Of a DNA stretch of 36,065 nucleotides, positions 23,639-32,255 are shown in pieces. The notes beneath the pieces were generated by a model. That model searched no databases, was not told the DNA's origin, and saw nothing but the letters and a program-made list of their open reading frames with translations. The stretch is from an uncultured Chloroflexota bacterium. GTDB lineage: Bacteria; Chloroflexota; Chloroflexia; Chloroflexales; Chloroflexaceae. The position numbers and the translations under genes are program-made. Positions within the stretch are counted from its first letter, which is position 1. Every line of letters begins with the position of its first letter. The DNA lies in assembly GCA_937120965.1 (NCBI GenBank), contig CAKZKA010000216.1, positions 1 through 36,065 of the forward strand, read 5' to 3'.

Positions 23639-24643
23639 ATGCTCACCTGGCTGTTCTTCATCCTCTGTAGCGCGACCGTGGTCGTCGGTGGGGTCCAACT
23701 CTCCAAGTACGGAGACATTATCGCCGAAAAGACCGGCATGGGCCGGACCTGGATCGGGGTCATTCTGCTGGCCTCGGTGACATCGCTGCCAGAACTGTTC
23801 ACCGGGTTGAGTGCGGTGGCGGTCTACCGGGTTCCCAACATCGCCGTAGGCGACGTACTGGGCAGTTGTATGTTCAACATTCTGATCATTGCCTTGCTCG
23901 ACGCGCTCGGTGGCTCGGCGCCGATTACCGCGCGGGTCTACCAGGGGCAGGTGTTGACCGCTGCGTTCGGCATTCTGGCGTTGGCGCTCGTGTGTCTCAG
24001 CATCGTGGCCGCCGGGAGCATCCCGGCCGTTGGCTGGGTCAGTGTGGCCAGCGCCGGTTTCTTCGTCATCTATCTTTTCGCGATGCGCACCATTTTTATC
24101 TACGAGCGGCGCCGTATCGCGACCTTTGTCGAAGAGGTGGCCGAAGCGGTTAACTACGAGCACGTCTCCTTCCGGTATGCCGTGGCCCGTTTCAGCCTCA
24201 ACGCGGTACTGGTGATCGTCGCCGCCACCTACCTGCCCGGTCTGAGCGCGGAACTGGCGGCCCTGACCGGCCTGGGCCAGACGTTCTTTGGCACGATGTT
24301 CGTTGCGCTCACCACGTCAATGCCCGAGGTGGTCGTCGCCGTCGCTGCGCTGCGGATGAACGCGGTGGACATGGCCGTTGGCAATATCTTTGGCAGCAAT
24401 CTCTTCAATGTCGGGCTGATCCTGGCCCTCGACGACCTGTTCTACACCCCCGGCCCCTTGCTGGCGCAGGTCTCTGCCAGTCACATCCTCGCCGCCATCG
24501 CCGCCATTGCGATGACCGCGGTTGCCGTAGTTGGCCTGGTCTACCGTCTGGAGCGAAAAGCCTTCCTGGTGGCCCGCGATTCGCTGGGCATTATTGCGAT
24601 CTACGTGGTAACGACGACTTTGCTCTACGGCGCCAGGGAATGA
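23639..24643 (+). CDS. Na+/Ca2+ exchanger-family antiporter
   Basis: The 334-residue integral membrane protein has the inverted-repeat architecture of the CaCA superfamily: about ten helices with two alpha-repeats. Alpha-1 carries LASVTSLPELFTGLSA (44-59) and GDVLGSCMFN; alpha-2 carries VALTTSMPEVVVAVAA and GNIFGSNLFNVGLI. The acidic Glu of each repeat (Glu52 in SLPEL, and the Glu of SMPEV), which binds the cation, is present. It probably exchanges Ca2+ (or another divalent) for H+ or Na+ across the cytoplasmic membrane. ATG 23639 has AAAGG seven bases upstream. The 116-bp repeat element begins 2 bp after the stop codon. Confidence 0.92.
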   Translation: MLTWLFFILCSATVVVGGVQLSKYGDIIAEKTGMGRTWIGVILLASVTSLPELFTGLSAVAVYRVPNIAVGDVLGSCMFNILIIALLDALGGSAPITARVYQGQVLTAAFGILALALVCLSIVAAGSIPAVGWVSVASAGFFVIYLFAMRTIFIYERRRIATFVEEVAEAVNYEHVSFRYAVARFSLNAVLVIVAATYLPGLSAELAALTGLGQTFFGTMFVALTTSMPEVVVAVAALRMNAVDMAVGNIFGSNLFNVGLILALDDLFYTPGPLLAQVSASHILAAIAAIAMTAVAVVGLVYRLERKAFLVARDSLGIIAIYVVTTTLLYGARE

Positions 24644-24644
24644 C

Positions 24645-24760
24645 GGTATAATACCAATTACCGTTGATGATGCCGCATTGCCTGAAGCGATTTCAGGCGT
24701 TGTGCTGCCCAGCGTGGCAATCCACAATCCAAAATCTAAAATCCAAAATGGTATAACAGG
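24645..24760 (+). repeat. 116-bp MITE-like element, copy B
   Basis: It begins GGTATAATACC immediately after the antiporter stop and ends with a degenerate GGTATAACA. Between them it matches the reverse complement of 3737-3852 almost base for base (for example GTTGATGATGCCGCATTGC and GGCAATCCACAATCCAAAAT). Confidence 0.8.
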
Positions 24761-24811
24761 AGGGCCGTTGCACTGCAACGGCCCCTATCCTTCTCGTCGT
24801 AGGTGGCGTCC

Positions 24812-24890
24812 GGAGGGTTTGGGAGGGCAAAGCCCTCCCAGGAAACAACCCGCCAGCGGGGAGGGTTTGGGAGGGCCGGGAGAGCACAGC
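24812..24890. repeat. GGAGGGTTTGGGAGGGC hairpin repeat, tandem
   Basis: Two adjacent copies of GGAGGGTTTGGGAGGGC, the first followed by AAAGCCCTCCCAGGAA, form the hairpin part of the composite repeat seen at 33991-34020 and 22070-22099. The DJ-1 gene ends at 24956. Confidence 0.7.
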
Positions 24891-24955
24891 CCCGCCGATA
24901 AGCTGCTCGATTGCAGCGTCAGCAGCGCCTCGAAGGCCGAACGCCGCGTCGCGGC

Positions 24956-25534
24956 TCAGGCCTCGATCTTTGTCCCCAGCACTGTCAGGAACTGGGCGAT
25001 CCAGGCCGGGTGGGCCGGCCAGGCTGGAGCGGTAACCAGGTTGCCGTCGGTAACGGCCGCATGAACGGGGATCTTGGCGTACTCGCCACCGGCCAGTTCG
25101 ACTTCGGGGCCAACGGCGGGGTAAGCCGAGACGGTGCGACCCTTGACCACTCCGGCCGCGGTCAGGATCTGCGCGCCGTGGCAGATTGCGGCCACGGGCT
25201 TGTTGGCGTCGAAGAAGTGGCGCACGATCTCCAGCACACGCGGGTTGAGGCGCAGGTACTCGGGCGCGCGCCCGCCCGAAATCACCAGCGCGTCGTACTC
25301 CTCGGGGTTCACCGTCGCGAAGGTGGCGTTGAGCGCGAAGTTGTGGCCCGGTTTTTCACTGTAGGTCTGGTCGCCCTCGAAGTCGTGGATCGCCGTGCGC
25401 ACCGTCTCGCCGGCCTTCTTATCGGGGCATACCGCGTGCACCGTGTGCCCGACGGCCTGCAGGGCCTGAAAGGGCACCATCACTTCGTAATCTTCCACAT
25501 AGTCGCCGACGAGTTGCAGGATCTTCTTGGGCAT
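24956..25534 (-). CDS. DJ-1/PfpI family protein (class I glutamine amidotransferase-like)
   Basis: The 192-residue protein has the flavodoxin-like DJ-1/PfpI fold. The nucleophilic elbow Cys is Cys118 in [11 protein letters not shown] with the adjacent His119, and [15 protein letters not shown] forms the oxyanion/substrate loop. [15 protein letters not shown] at the N-terminus contains the conserved Glu of the family. Members act as deglycases, intracellular proteases or chaperones, and the specific activity here is unknown. The length fits the 'protease I-like' branch. ATG 25534 is preceded by AAAGGAGG. It is transcribed towards the antiporter and is separated from the meh 3' end by a GC-rich tandem repeat. 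Confidence 0.88.
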   Translation of the reverse strand: MPKKILQLVGDYVEDYEVMVPFQALQAVGHTVHAVCPDKKAGETVRTAIHDFEGDQTYSEKPGHNFALNATFATVNPEEYDALVISGGRAPEYLRLNPRVLEIVRHFFDANKPVAAICHGAQILTAAGVVKGRTVSAYPAVGPEVELAGGEYAKIPVHAAVTDGNLVTAPAWPAHPAWIAQFLTVLGTKIEA

Positions 25535-25688
25535 AGCGGTCCTCCTTTGGTACTGCTATCAGCCGGTAGGGTTTCCCACTGGTCGGAGATCGTCTGGCGG
25601 GCACGCTGTCACTACAGGGAAGTGTAGCACACCTGTAACGATTGTGCCATGGAGGATGGGCGACGGGCGCCACCCGCCCCACGGGCAC

Positions 25689-25800
25689 CGTCGAGACGCC
25701 CCCCCGGGCCGTCTCGACGTCCCCCCGGGTCGTCTCGACGCCTCCCCGGGCCGTCTCTACACCCCCCGGGCCGTCTCGACGCCTCCCCGGGCTGCCTCTA
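25689..25800. repeat. 20-bp GC-rich tandem repeat at the 3' end of meh
   Basis: About five tandem units of roughly 20 bp, CCYCCCCGGGCCGTCTCGAC, fill 25700-25800, preceded by an inverted CGTCGAGACG (25689-25698) that can pair with each CGTCTCGACG. The final unit overlaps the meh stop codon (25798-25800). This is unlike the palindrome family. Confidence 0.8.
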
Positions 25801-26649
25801 CGACCCCAATTCCGCCTCGGCGCTCATCGCCGTTTTTCCATCGGGTCCCTGGGCCTCCAGGCTCACCCGGTCGCCGTTCGGCACCCCAACCAGGCGGAAC
25901 GGCGCCAGATCGAACAACGGCGCCTGGCCGCGAAAACTGAAGCCGCTGATCGGGCGGTCGGTATTGCGGCGCACCAGGTCGAGCAGCAGGATGGCCGTCA
26001 GCGGCCCGTGTACTACCAATCCCGGATAGCCCTCCTCGTGGCGCGCGTAGGGCCGGTCGTAGTGAATGCGATGGGCATTGAAAGTGAGCGCTGAGAAACG
26101 GAATAACAGTCGCGTGTCAGGGACGATGGTGCGCGTCCAGGCGCCGTCGGGCGGCGCGGGCAGGTCGGCAGGTGTCGGGGCCGGAATCGGCGGTCCCGGT
26201 TCGCGGTAGACGATATCCTGCTCCTCTTCGAGGCAGAGCGTCTCGTCCTGGTAGAAGTTGTAGCCGACGGTCACGAAAGCCAGTGACCCGCTGCGCCCAC
26301 TCTTGGTCGTCACATTGCGGATCACGCCCTCCCGGCGTGCCGGCTGACCAAGCCTGAGCGGGCGGTGCAGGCGCAGCCGCGCCCCGGCGAACATGCGCCG
26401 CGGATAGGGAATGGGCGGCATAAAGTCACCTCGCTGCGGGTGCCCATCCTCTCCCAGACGCGACTGCGGGGCGCGAGGCAGGAAGTAGAACCAGTGCCAG
26501 AGCAGCGGGAGCGCCGCCCCGGCCCCCAGGGGGGTGTCCGTGTCATCGAGGGTTGCGGCGGCAGCCAGGGCCGGACTCACGCACAACTCGTCGGTGACCT
26601 GCTCCGTTCGACCGATCCACGCGGCATAGGTGGCGCTTGGCTCATCCAT
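25798..26649 (-). CDS. meh: Mesaconyl-C4-CoA hydratase (Meh)
   Basis: The 283-residue protein is a two-part hot-dog-fold dehydratase of the FAS1-like/HTD2 type. Visible blocks are WHWFYFLPRAPQSRLGEDGH and YPRRMFAGARLRLHRPLRLG in the N-terminal half, and LLFRFSALTFNAHRIHYDRP followed by YPGLVVHGPLTAILLLDLVR in the hydratase-2-like half, whose Asn/His supply catalysis. In the 3-hydroxypropionate bicycle Meh hydrates mesaconyl-C4-CoA to (S)-citramalyl-CoA. Identification rests on the family plus location: it is divergent from smtA and completes the pathway set. ATG 26649 has GAGGAG upstream; the frame continues into repeat DNA beyond it. An HTD2-like dehydratase of other specificity is the alternative. 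Confidence 0.85.
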   Translation of the reverse strand: MDEPSATYAAWIGRTEQVTDELCVSPALAAAATLDDTDTPLGAGAALPLLWHWFYFLPRAPQSRLGEDGHPQRGDFMPPIPYPRRMFAGARLRLHRPLRLGQPARREGVIRNVTTKSGRSGSLAFVTVGYNFYQDETLCLEEEQDIVYREPGPPIPAPTPADLPAPPDGAWTRTIVPDTRLLFRFSALTFNAHRIHYDRPYARHEEGYPGLVVHGPLTAILLLDLVRRNTDRPISGFSFRGQAPLFDLAPFRLVGVPNGDRVSLEAQGPDGKTAMSAEAELGS

Positions 26650-26689
26650 CGCTGGCTCCTCGTGTGAGTGGGGTTGACCCAGACTACGG

Positions 26690-26935
26690 TTCCTGGGAGG
26701 GCGCAGCCCTCCCAGATCCTCCCGGTGGTGAGGGAACCGGGCTCCTCCCCCGGCGGGGAGAGGCTGGAAGGGGATCAGAACGTGGCAAACCCGCCCCGCG
26801 GGGCGGGGCATGGGGAAACCCGATTTCCCCATGCCCCCAACCAGTGTTGGGGGCGCCTGGCGCCCCGCTGGGCGGGGGCATGGTTCGACAGGCCCACCGC
26901 AGGTGGAGAACCCCGGTCTCTCCCATGTTCACATC
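26690..26935. repeat. Hairpin and palindrome repeats in the meh-smtA interval
   Basis: TTCCTGGGAGGGCGCAGCCC and CTCCCAG (26691-26717) form a hairpin repeat. The palindrome unit GGGGAAACCCGATTTCCCC (26812-26830, one mismatch) is followed by CATGCCCCCAACCAGTGTTG and a GTTCGACAGGCCCACCGCAG segment, seen inverted in other units. The 560-bp interval between the divergent genes is otherwise gene-free. Confidence 0.8.
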
Positions 26936-27054
26936 AAAGCTCGAACAAGAGGGCTGGACCGTCCTGGCTACCCTCCTCTGCGGCTGTGCGTGCACGGAAA
27001 TGGGCGTGATGGACCACGGCGAGGCCGCCATTTTTTGCGCTTAGTATAACAAAC

Positions 27055-27084
27055 TTTACAAAAACTCTGTCAGTATTATACAAT
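27055..27084 (+). promoter_or_regulatory. Putative smtA-operon promoter in AT-rich patch
   Basis: TTTACA (27055-27060) precedes TATACA (27077-27082, 16-bp spacer), with an overlapping TACAAT (27079-27084, 18-bp spacer), inside a conspicuous AT-rich patch (27031-27095) in an otherwise GC-rich window. The smtA start is 126 bp downstream. A second TATAAC lies at 27045-27050. Confidence 0.5.
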
Positions 27085-27209
27085 CTGTCTGTTCCCAGAA
27101 GTGTCGTGAAAGCTCAGCGCTCCGATTCCGTAACACTGATCCCGACGCGCCAGACCGGCCTGATCAGCGTATTCGGATAGGGGCAATTCTGTGCACCGGA
27201 GGCCAGACT

Positions 27210-28580
27210 GTGACAAGACGATCTCGTGCGAGCGCCGCAGAACATGCGGCTCCTCAGGACCTCGCTGGCGACGCTGCGCCGGTTGAGGCGCAGGCGTCCG
27301 ATCCGGAGCGGGAGCAGCTCCCAAACGGGGACGCCATACCCGCCCTGCAGCCCGATCCCCGACCACGCGAGTATGAGCGTGAGCGCCTGCCGCTGAGCGG
27401 GGTGCGGGTGATTGACGTGGGCAACTTTCTCGCCGGCCCGTATGCCGCTTCGATCCTGAGCGAGTTTGGCGCTGAAGTCCTCAAGGTTGAGCACCCGATT
27501 GCCGGCGATCCCATGCGCCGCTTCGGCACCCCCACCAAGCGTCACGACGCCAGTCTGGCCTGGTTAAGCGAGGCCCGCAACCGCAAGTCGGTGACCATCG
27601 ACCTGCGCCAGCCCGAGGGCGTGCAGCTCTTCCTGAAACTGGTTGCGCGTTCGGATGTGCTGATCGAGAACTTTCGCCCCGGAACGATGGAGGAGTGGGG
27701 CCTGGGCTGGAACCAGGTGCGGGAAGCGAACCCGCGTCTGGTGATGCTGCGCGTCTCGGGCTATGGTCAGACAGGGCCGTACCGCCGGCGTTCCGGCTTT
27801 GCCCACATCGCGCACGCCTTCGGCGGGCTTTCCTACCTGGCAGGGTTTCCCAACGAAAGCCCGGTGCTGCCGGGCAACGTGCCTCTGGGCGACTACATCG
27901 CCAGTCTCTACGGGGCCGTCGGCGTGCTGATCGCCCTGCGCCATGCCGAGCGCACCGGCGAGGGCCAGGTGATCGACATCGGGATCTACGAGGCGGTCTT
28001 CCGCCAGCTCGACGAGATCGCCGCGGCCTACGGTCTGTTCGGCAAGATCCGTGAACGCGAGGGGGCCGGCAGCTTCGTGGCGGTGCCCCACGGCCACTTC
28101 CGTACCCGTGACGATAAGTGGGTGGCCATCGCCTGTACCACCGACAAGATGTTCGAGCGTCTGGCCGAAGCGATGGGCCAGCCTGACCTGGCCTCCAGCG
28201 AGTTGTACGGCGAACAACGCAAGCGCCTGGCCGCCCGCGACAAGGTCAACAAGATCGTCATTGACTGGGTCGGCTCGCTGACCCGCGATGAGGTGATGGC
28301 CATCTGCCTGGAAAAAGAAGTGCCCATCGGCAAACTCAACAGCATTGCCGACATTTTCGAGGACGAGCACTTCCAGGCCCGCGGCAACCTGACGCGCATT
28401 AACGAGGAAGGGGTTGGTGAAGTGGTGGTGCCCGGCGTGGTGCCGACCCTCTCTGAAACTCCCGGCCGCATCACCAACCTTGGCCCGCCCCTGGGCAACG
28501 CCACCTACGAGGTGATGCGCGAGATGCTCGGCCTCACGCCCGATGATATCAAGTATCTGCGCCAGCGGAAAATCATCTAA
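27210..28580 (+). CDS. smtA: Succinyl-CoA:(S)-malate CoA-transferase subunit A
   Basis: The 456-residue class III (CaiB/BaiF) CoA-transferase forms, with SmtB, the enzyme moving CoA from succinyl-CoA to (S)-malate, giving (S)-malyl-CoA for Mcl. The family core starts at about residue 60 (LPLSGVRVIDVGNFLAGPYA), with HPIAGDPMRRFGTPTKRHDA and [20 protein letters not shown]. The catalytic Asp is probably Asp228 in VPLGDYIASLYG. The first 60 residues are an Ala/Pro/Glu-rich extension without a counterpart in SmtB, which matches SmtA being the longer subunit. GTG 27210 has GGAGG eight bases upstream. The first gene of five co-directional pathway genes, divergent from meh; spacing to smtB is 72 bp. 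Confidence 0.9.
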   Translation: MTRRSRASAAEHAAPQDLAGDAAPVEAQASDPEREQLPNGDAIPALQPDPRPREYERERLPLSGVRVIDVGNFLAGPYAASILSEFGAEVLKVEHPIAGDPMRRFGTPTKRHDASLAWLSEARNRKSVTIDLRQPEGVQLFLKLVARSDVLIENFRPGTMEEWGLGWNQVREANPRLVMLRVSGYGQTGPYRRRSGFAHIAHAFGGLSYLAGFPNESPVLPGNVPLGDYIASLYGAVGVLIALRHAERTGEGQVIDIGIYEAVFRQLDEIAAAYGLFGKIREREGAGSFVAVPHGHFRTRDDKWVAIACTTDKMFERLAEAMGQPDLASSELYGEQRKRLAARDKVNKIVIDWVGSLTRDEVMAICLEKEVPIGKLNSIADIFEDEHFQARGNLTRINEEGVGEVVVPGVVPTLSETPGRITNLGPPLGNATYEVMREMLGLTPDDIKYLRQRKII

Positions 28581-28652
28581 GAAGAGGCGCGCCCTTCCCG
28601 CGCCCGCTCCCGTGGCGGCGCAGCCACATTGACCACCAAAGAGGAGAGAGAC

Positions 28653-29876
28653 GTGACCCATCAACCCAACGAGGACAACCTGCCCCTCAAGGGCATCACT
28701 GTTATTGACGCCGCAACCGTCATCGCCGCGCCCTACTGTGCGACCATCCTCGGTGAGTTTGGGGCCGACGTGATCAAAGTGGAGCATCCCATCGGGGGTG
28801 ACGCGCTGCGGCGCTTCGGCACCCCGACGGAACGGGGCGATACGCTGACGTGGCTGAGCGAGGCGCGCAACAAGAAGTCGCTGACCCTCGACCTGCACCG
28901 CCCCGAGGGCGCAGAGATCTTCAAGCAACTCGTGGCCCGCGCCGATGTGCTCTGCGAAAACTTCCGCACCGGCACCCTCGAACGGTGGGGCCTGGGCTGG
29001 AATGTGCTCCACGAGATCAATCCCCGCCTGATCATGCTGCGCGTTACCGGCTACGGGCAGACCGGCCCCTACGCCGACCGCCCTGGCTTCGCCCGTATCG
29101 CTCATGCCGTCGGCGGCATCGCTTACCTTGCGGGTATGCCCAAGGGCACCCCGGTGACCCCCGGCTCAACCACCCTCGGCGATTATATGACCGGCATCTA
29201 CGGCTGCATCGGGGTGCTGATGGCGCTGCGCTACCGCGATCAGACCGGGTGTGGCCAGTACATTGACGCGGCGCTCTACGAGTCGATCTTCCGCTGTACT
29301 GACGAACTGGCCCCCGCCTACGGCATGTACGGCATCGTGCGCGAGCGCCACGGCCCGCATCACAACGACTTCGCCTGCCCCCACGGCCATTTTCCCACCC
29401 GCGATGGCAAGTGGGTGGCCATCTCGTGCGCTACCGACAAGCTCTTCGCCCGCCTGGCCCGGGCTATGAACCGCCCCGAACTGGCCTCCTCCAGCATCTA
29501 CGGCGAGCAGAAGGTGCGTCTGGAGCACTGCAACGATGTGAATGAGATCGTGCGCGACTGGTGCGGCTCGCTGACCCGCGAAGAGGTGCTCGAGCGCTGC
29601 TACGCCACCGGTACCCCCGCCGCGCCGCTGAACAACATCGCCGACATCTTCGGCGACCGGCAGTTCCACGCTCGCCGCAACCTGGTGGCGATGGATGTGC
29701 CGGAGACCGGCGAAACGGTGATTGTGCCCACGGTGATCCCCAAGCTCTCGGCCACACCTGGCCGGATCAAGCACCTTGGCCCGCGTCTCGGCGAGCATAC
29801 CGATGAAGTGTTGCGCGACGTGCTCGGACTCAGTAACGACGAGATCGCGTCGCTACGCGAGAAACGGGTGATCTGA
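28653..29876 (+). CDS. smtB: Succinyl-CoA:(S)-malate CoA-transferase subunit B
   Basis: The 407-residue class III CoA-transferase is clearly paralogous to Smt[41 protein letters not shown] and [12 protein letters not shown], with probable catalytic Asp177. Pairing of two such paralogues directly upstream of mct and mcl is the context expected for the heteromeric succinyl-CoA:malate transferase. The GTG at 28653 is preferred (GAGGAG, 6-bp spacing) over the in-frame TTG at 28629, which has no ribosome site. The stop overlaps the start of mct by one base (TGATG), indicating translational coupling. Confidence 0.9.
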   Translation: MTHQPNEDNLPLKGITVIDAATVIAAPYCATILGEFGADVIKVEHPIGGDALRRFGTPTERGDTLTWLSEARNKKSLTLDLHRPEGAEIFKQLVARADVLCENFRTGTLERWGLGWNVLHEINPRLIMLRVTGYGQTGPYADRPGFARIAHAVGGIAYLAGMPKGTPVTPGSTTLGDYMTGIYGCIGVLMALRYRDQTGCGQYIDAALYESIFRCTDELAPAYGMYGIVRERHGPHHNDFACPHGHFPTRDGKWVAISCATDKLFARLARAMNRPELASSSIYGEQKVRLEHCNDVNEIVRDWCGSLTREEVLERCYATGTPAAPLNNIADIFGDRQFHARRNLVAMDVPETGETVIVPTVIPKLSATPGRIKHLGPRLGEHTDEVLRDVLGLSNDEIASLREKRVI

Positions 29877-31096
29877 TGACACAAGGACTCCTCTCCGGCC
29901 TCCGCGTCGTTGAGGGCTCGGCCTTTGTCGCCGCGCCCCTCAGCGGTATGACTCTGGCGCAGCTCGGCGCCGATGTGATCCGCTTCGATCCCATCGGCGG
30001 CGGCCTGGATTACAAACGCTGGCCCGTTACCCGCGACGGGCAGAGCCTGTTCTGGGCCGGCCTCAACAAGGGCAAGCGCTCCATCGCCGTGGATATTCGC
30101 CATCCCCTCGGCCAGGAGGTGCTCACCCGGCTGATCTGCGCCCCCGGCGATGGCGCCGGGCTGTTCATTACCAACTTTCCCGCCCGCGGCTGGCTCAGCT
30201 ACGAGGCCCTGCGCGCCCACCGCGCCGATCTGATCATGATCAACTTCCTCGGGCGGCGCGACGGCGGCTCCGAAGTGGATTACACTGTCAATCCTCAGCT
30301 TGGCCTGCCCTTCATGACCGGGCCTGAAGGGATCGCCGACCCAGTCAACCACGTCTTCCCGGCCTGGGATTTTGTCTCCGGGCACCTGATCGTCGTTGGC
30401 TTGCTCGCTGCCGAGCGCCACCGACGCCTCACCGGCGAAGGGCAACTGGTGCAACTCTCGCTCAAAGACGTAGGCCTGGCTATGCTCGGCAACTTCGGCA
30501 TGCTCGCCGAGGTGATGATTAACAACGAAGACCGCCCGCGCCAGGGGAATTACCTCTACGGCGCCTTCGGACGTGACTTCATGACCCTTGACGGCAGACG
30601 GGTGATGGTCGTGGGGTTGACCGACCTGCAGTGGCGCTGTCTGTGCAACGCCACGGGTATGGCCGGAGCCTTCGGCGAACTGGGTACCCGCCTTGGCCTT
30701 GACCTCACCCAGGAGGGCGACCGCTTCCGCGCCCGCCACGCCATTGCCCAGCTTCTCGAGCCCTGGTTTCGCGCCCGCACCTTCGACGAGGTGCGCCGCA
30801 GCTTCGAGGAGCACCGCGTGACCTGGGGGCCTTACCAGAGTGTGCGGGAGTTGATCGCCAGCGACCCCGACTGCTCGACCGCCAACCCGCTCTTCTCCAT
30901 GCTCGAGCAGCCTGGCATCGGCACCTACCTGGCGCCCGCCACCCCTCTGGACTTCAGCCAGGTGGAGCGCCTGCCGGCCCGCCCCGCGCCGCGCCTCGGC
31001 GAGCACACCGACGAGATCCTGTCCGAGTTGGGGCTGAGCGACGGCGAGATCGCCCGGCTCCACGATGAAGGCGTTGTTGCTGGACCAGCAGCCTGA
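29876..31096 (+). CDS. mct: Mesaconyl-CoA C1-C4 CoA transferase
   Basis: A 406-residue, more divergent CaiB/BaiF-family protein. In the bicycle Mct moves CoA within one molecule, from the C1 to the C4 carboxyl of mesaconate (mesaconyl-C1-CoA to mesaconyl-C4-CoA). Asp165 in [11 protein letters not shown] is at the position of the family's catalytic Asp. The usual GxGQ block is present ([17 protein letters not shown]), while the N-terminal [20 protein letters not shown] and a [11 protein letters not shown] stretch distinguish it from SmtA/B. Its position between smtB and mcl supports the assignment over a generic CoA-transferase. ATG 29876 overlaps the smtB stop. Confidence 0.9.
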   Translation: MTQGLLSGLRVVEGSAFVAAPLSGMTLAQLGADVIRFDPIGGGLDYKRWPVTRDGQSLFWAGLNKGKRSIAVDIRHPLGQEVLTRLICAPGDGAGLFITNFPARGWLSYEALRAHRADLIMINFLGRRDGGSEVDYTVNPQLGLPFMTGPEGIADPVNHVFPAWDFVSGHLIVVGLLAAERHRRLTGEGQLVQLSLKDVGLAMLGNFGMLAEVMINNEDRPRQGNYLYGAFGRDFMTLDGRRVMVVGLTDLQWRCLCNATGMAGAFGELGTRLGLDLTQEGDRFRARHAIAQLLEPWFRARTFDEVRRSFEEHRVTWGPYQSVRELIASDPDCSTANPLFSMLEQPGIGTYLAPATPLDFSQVERLPARPAPRLGEHTDEILSELGLSDGEIARLHDEGVVAGPAA

Positions 31097-31109
31097 TCGG
31101 AGGAATTCT

Positions 31110-32153
31110 ATGAAATTACCGTACAATTTCTACCGGCCCCTGGCCATCGGCGCGCCCCAACCCCTGCGCGAGATCCCCGTGCGCCCCGAGCGGATGATCC
31201 ACTTCTTTCCGCCCCATGTCGAAAAGATCCGCGCCCGGCTGCCCGAGGTCGCCCGCCAGGTGGACGTGCTCTGCGGCAACCTTGAAGACGCCATCCCTGC
31301 CGATGCCAAAGAAGCCGCCCGCGCCGGCTTCATCGAGGCCGTGCAGGCCAACGATTTTGGCGATACCGCCCTGTGGATCCGCGTCAACGCCCTCAACAGC
31401 CCCTGGTTCCTCGATGATATGACCGCGCTGATCGAGGCGGTCGGCAACCGCCTCGACGTGATTATGATCCCCAAGGTCGAAGGGCCGTGGGACATCCACT
31501 TTGTTGATCAGTACCTGGCCCTCCTTGAGGCGAAGTACGGCGTGCAGAAGCCCATCCTCATCCACGCTCTGCTCGAAACTGCCCAGGGCGTCATGAATGT
31601 CGAGTCGATCTGCGGCGCCAGCCCGCGCATGCACGGCTTGAGCCTCGGCCCCGCCGATCTCGCTGCCTCCCGCGGTATGAAGACCACTCGCGTCGGCGGC
31701 GGTCACCCCTTCTACGGCGTCCTCGCCGACCCGCAGGAGGGTAGCACCGAACGCGCCTTCTTCCAGCAGGACCTGTGGCACTACACCGTGGCGCGTATGG
31801 TGGATGCCTGTGTGTCGCACGGTATTCGCGCCTTCTACGGGCCGTTCGGCGACCTCAAGGATGAAGCCGCCTGCGAGGCCCAGTTCCGCAACGCCTTCCT
31901 GATGGGCTGCACCGGCGCCTGGACCCTCGCCCCCAACCAGATCCCTATTGCCCGGCGCGTCTTCAGCCCCGATGTGAACGAGGTGCTCTTCGCCAAACGC
32001 ATCCTCGAGGCTATGCCCGATGGCACCGGCGTGGCCATGATTGATGGCAAGATGCAGGATGATGCCACCTGGAAACAGGCTAAAGTGATCGTGGACCTGG
32101 CGCGCATGGTCGCGAAGAAAGATCCCGAACTGGCCCAGCTCTACGGTTTCTGA
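31110..32153 (+). CDS. mcl: (S)-Malyl-CoA/beta-methylmalyl-CoA/(S)-citramalyl-CoA lyase
   Basis: The 347-residue CitE-like (HpcH/HpaI family) TIM-barrel lyase is trifunctional in the bicycle. It cleaves malyl-CoA to acetyl-CoA and glyoxylate, condenses glyoxylate with propionyl-CoA to beta-methylmalyl-CoA, and cleaves citramalyl-CoA to acetyl-CoA and pyruvate. Expected motifs: [27 protein letters not shown] (Arg91), [19 protein letters not shown] with the Mg ligand Glu156, and [14 protein letters not shown] with Asp183. The length is the same as the known Chloroflexus enzyme class. ATG 31110 follows GGAGGAATTCT, 13 bp after the mct stop. The upstream in-frame codons overlap mct and are rejected. 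Confidence 0.93.
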   Translation: MKLPYNFYRPLAIGAPQPLREIPVRPERMIHFFPPHVEKIRARLPEVARQVDVLCGNLEDAIPADAKEAARAGFIEAVQANDFGDTALWIRVNALNSPWFLDDMTALIEAVGNRLDVIMIPKVEGPWDIHFVDQYLALLEAKYGVQKPILIHALLETAQGVMNVESICGASPRMHGLSLGPADLAASRGMKTTRVGGGHPFYGVLADPQEGSTERAFFQQDLWHYTVARMVDACVSHGIRAFYGPFGDLKDEAACEAQFRNAFLMGCTGAWTLAPNQIPIARRVFSPDVNEVLFAKRILEAMPDGTGVAMIDGKMQDDATWKQAKVIVDLARMVAKKDPELAQLYGF

Positions 32154-32204
32154 CCGCAGGAGCGCCTCGGGGAGGGGGCTTCCCCCCTCCCACCGGCTTT
32201 CAGG

Positions 32205-32242
32205 GATGGTGTGGGGAAACCCGGTTTCCCCACAGGTTCACG
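32205..32242. repeat. Single palindrome unit between mcl and mch
   Basis: The palindrome GGGGAAACCCGGTTTCCCC (32213-32231) is followed by ACAGGTTCACGTGAG, the inverse of the CTGAGGTGAAC leader in other copies. It sits in the 102-bp gap inside the operon, with a GGGAGGGGGCTTCCCCCCTC hairpin just upstream (32170-32189). Confidence 0.8.
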
Positions 32243-32255
32243 TGAGGAGTAATCC

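Noticed and set aside
27015-27042. Intrinsic terminator at the GCC-rich stretch followed by TTTTTT
   Set aside because: The possible stem is only 3-4 bp and no gene ends just upstream, so it more likely belongs to the AT-rich promoter patch.
27564-31126. Long leftward frames antisense to smtA/smtB/mct (over 500 codons each)
   Set aside because: GC-rich third positions of the real genes keep the opposite frame open. No domains or ribosome sites.
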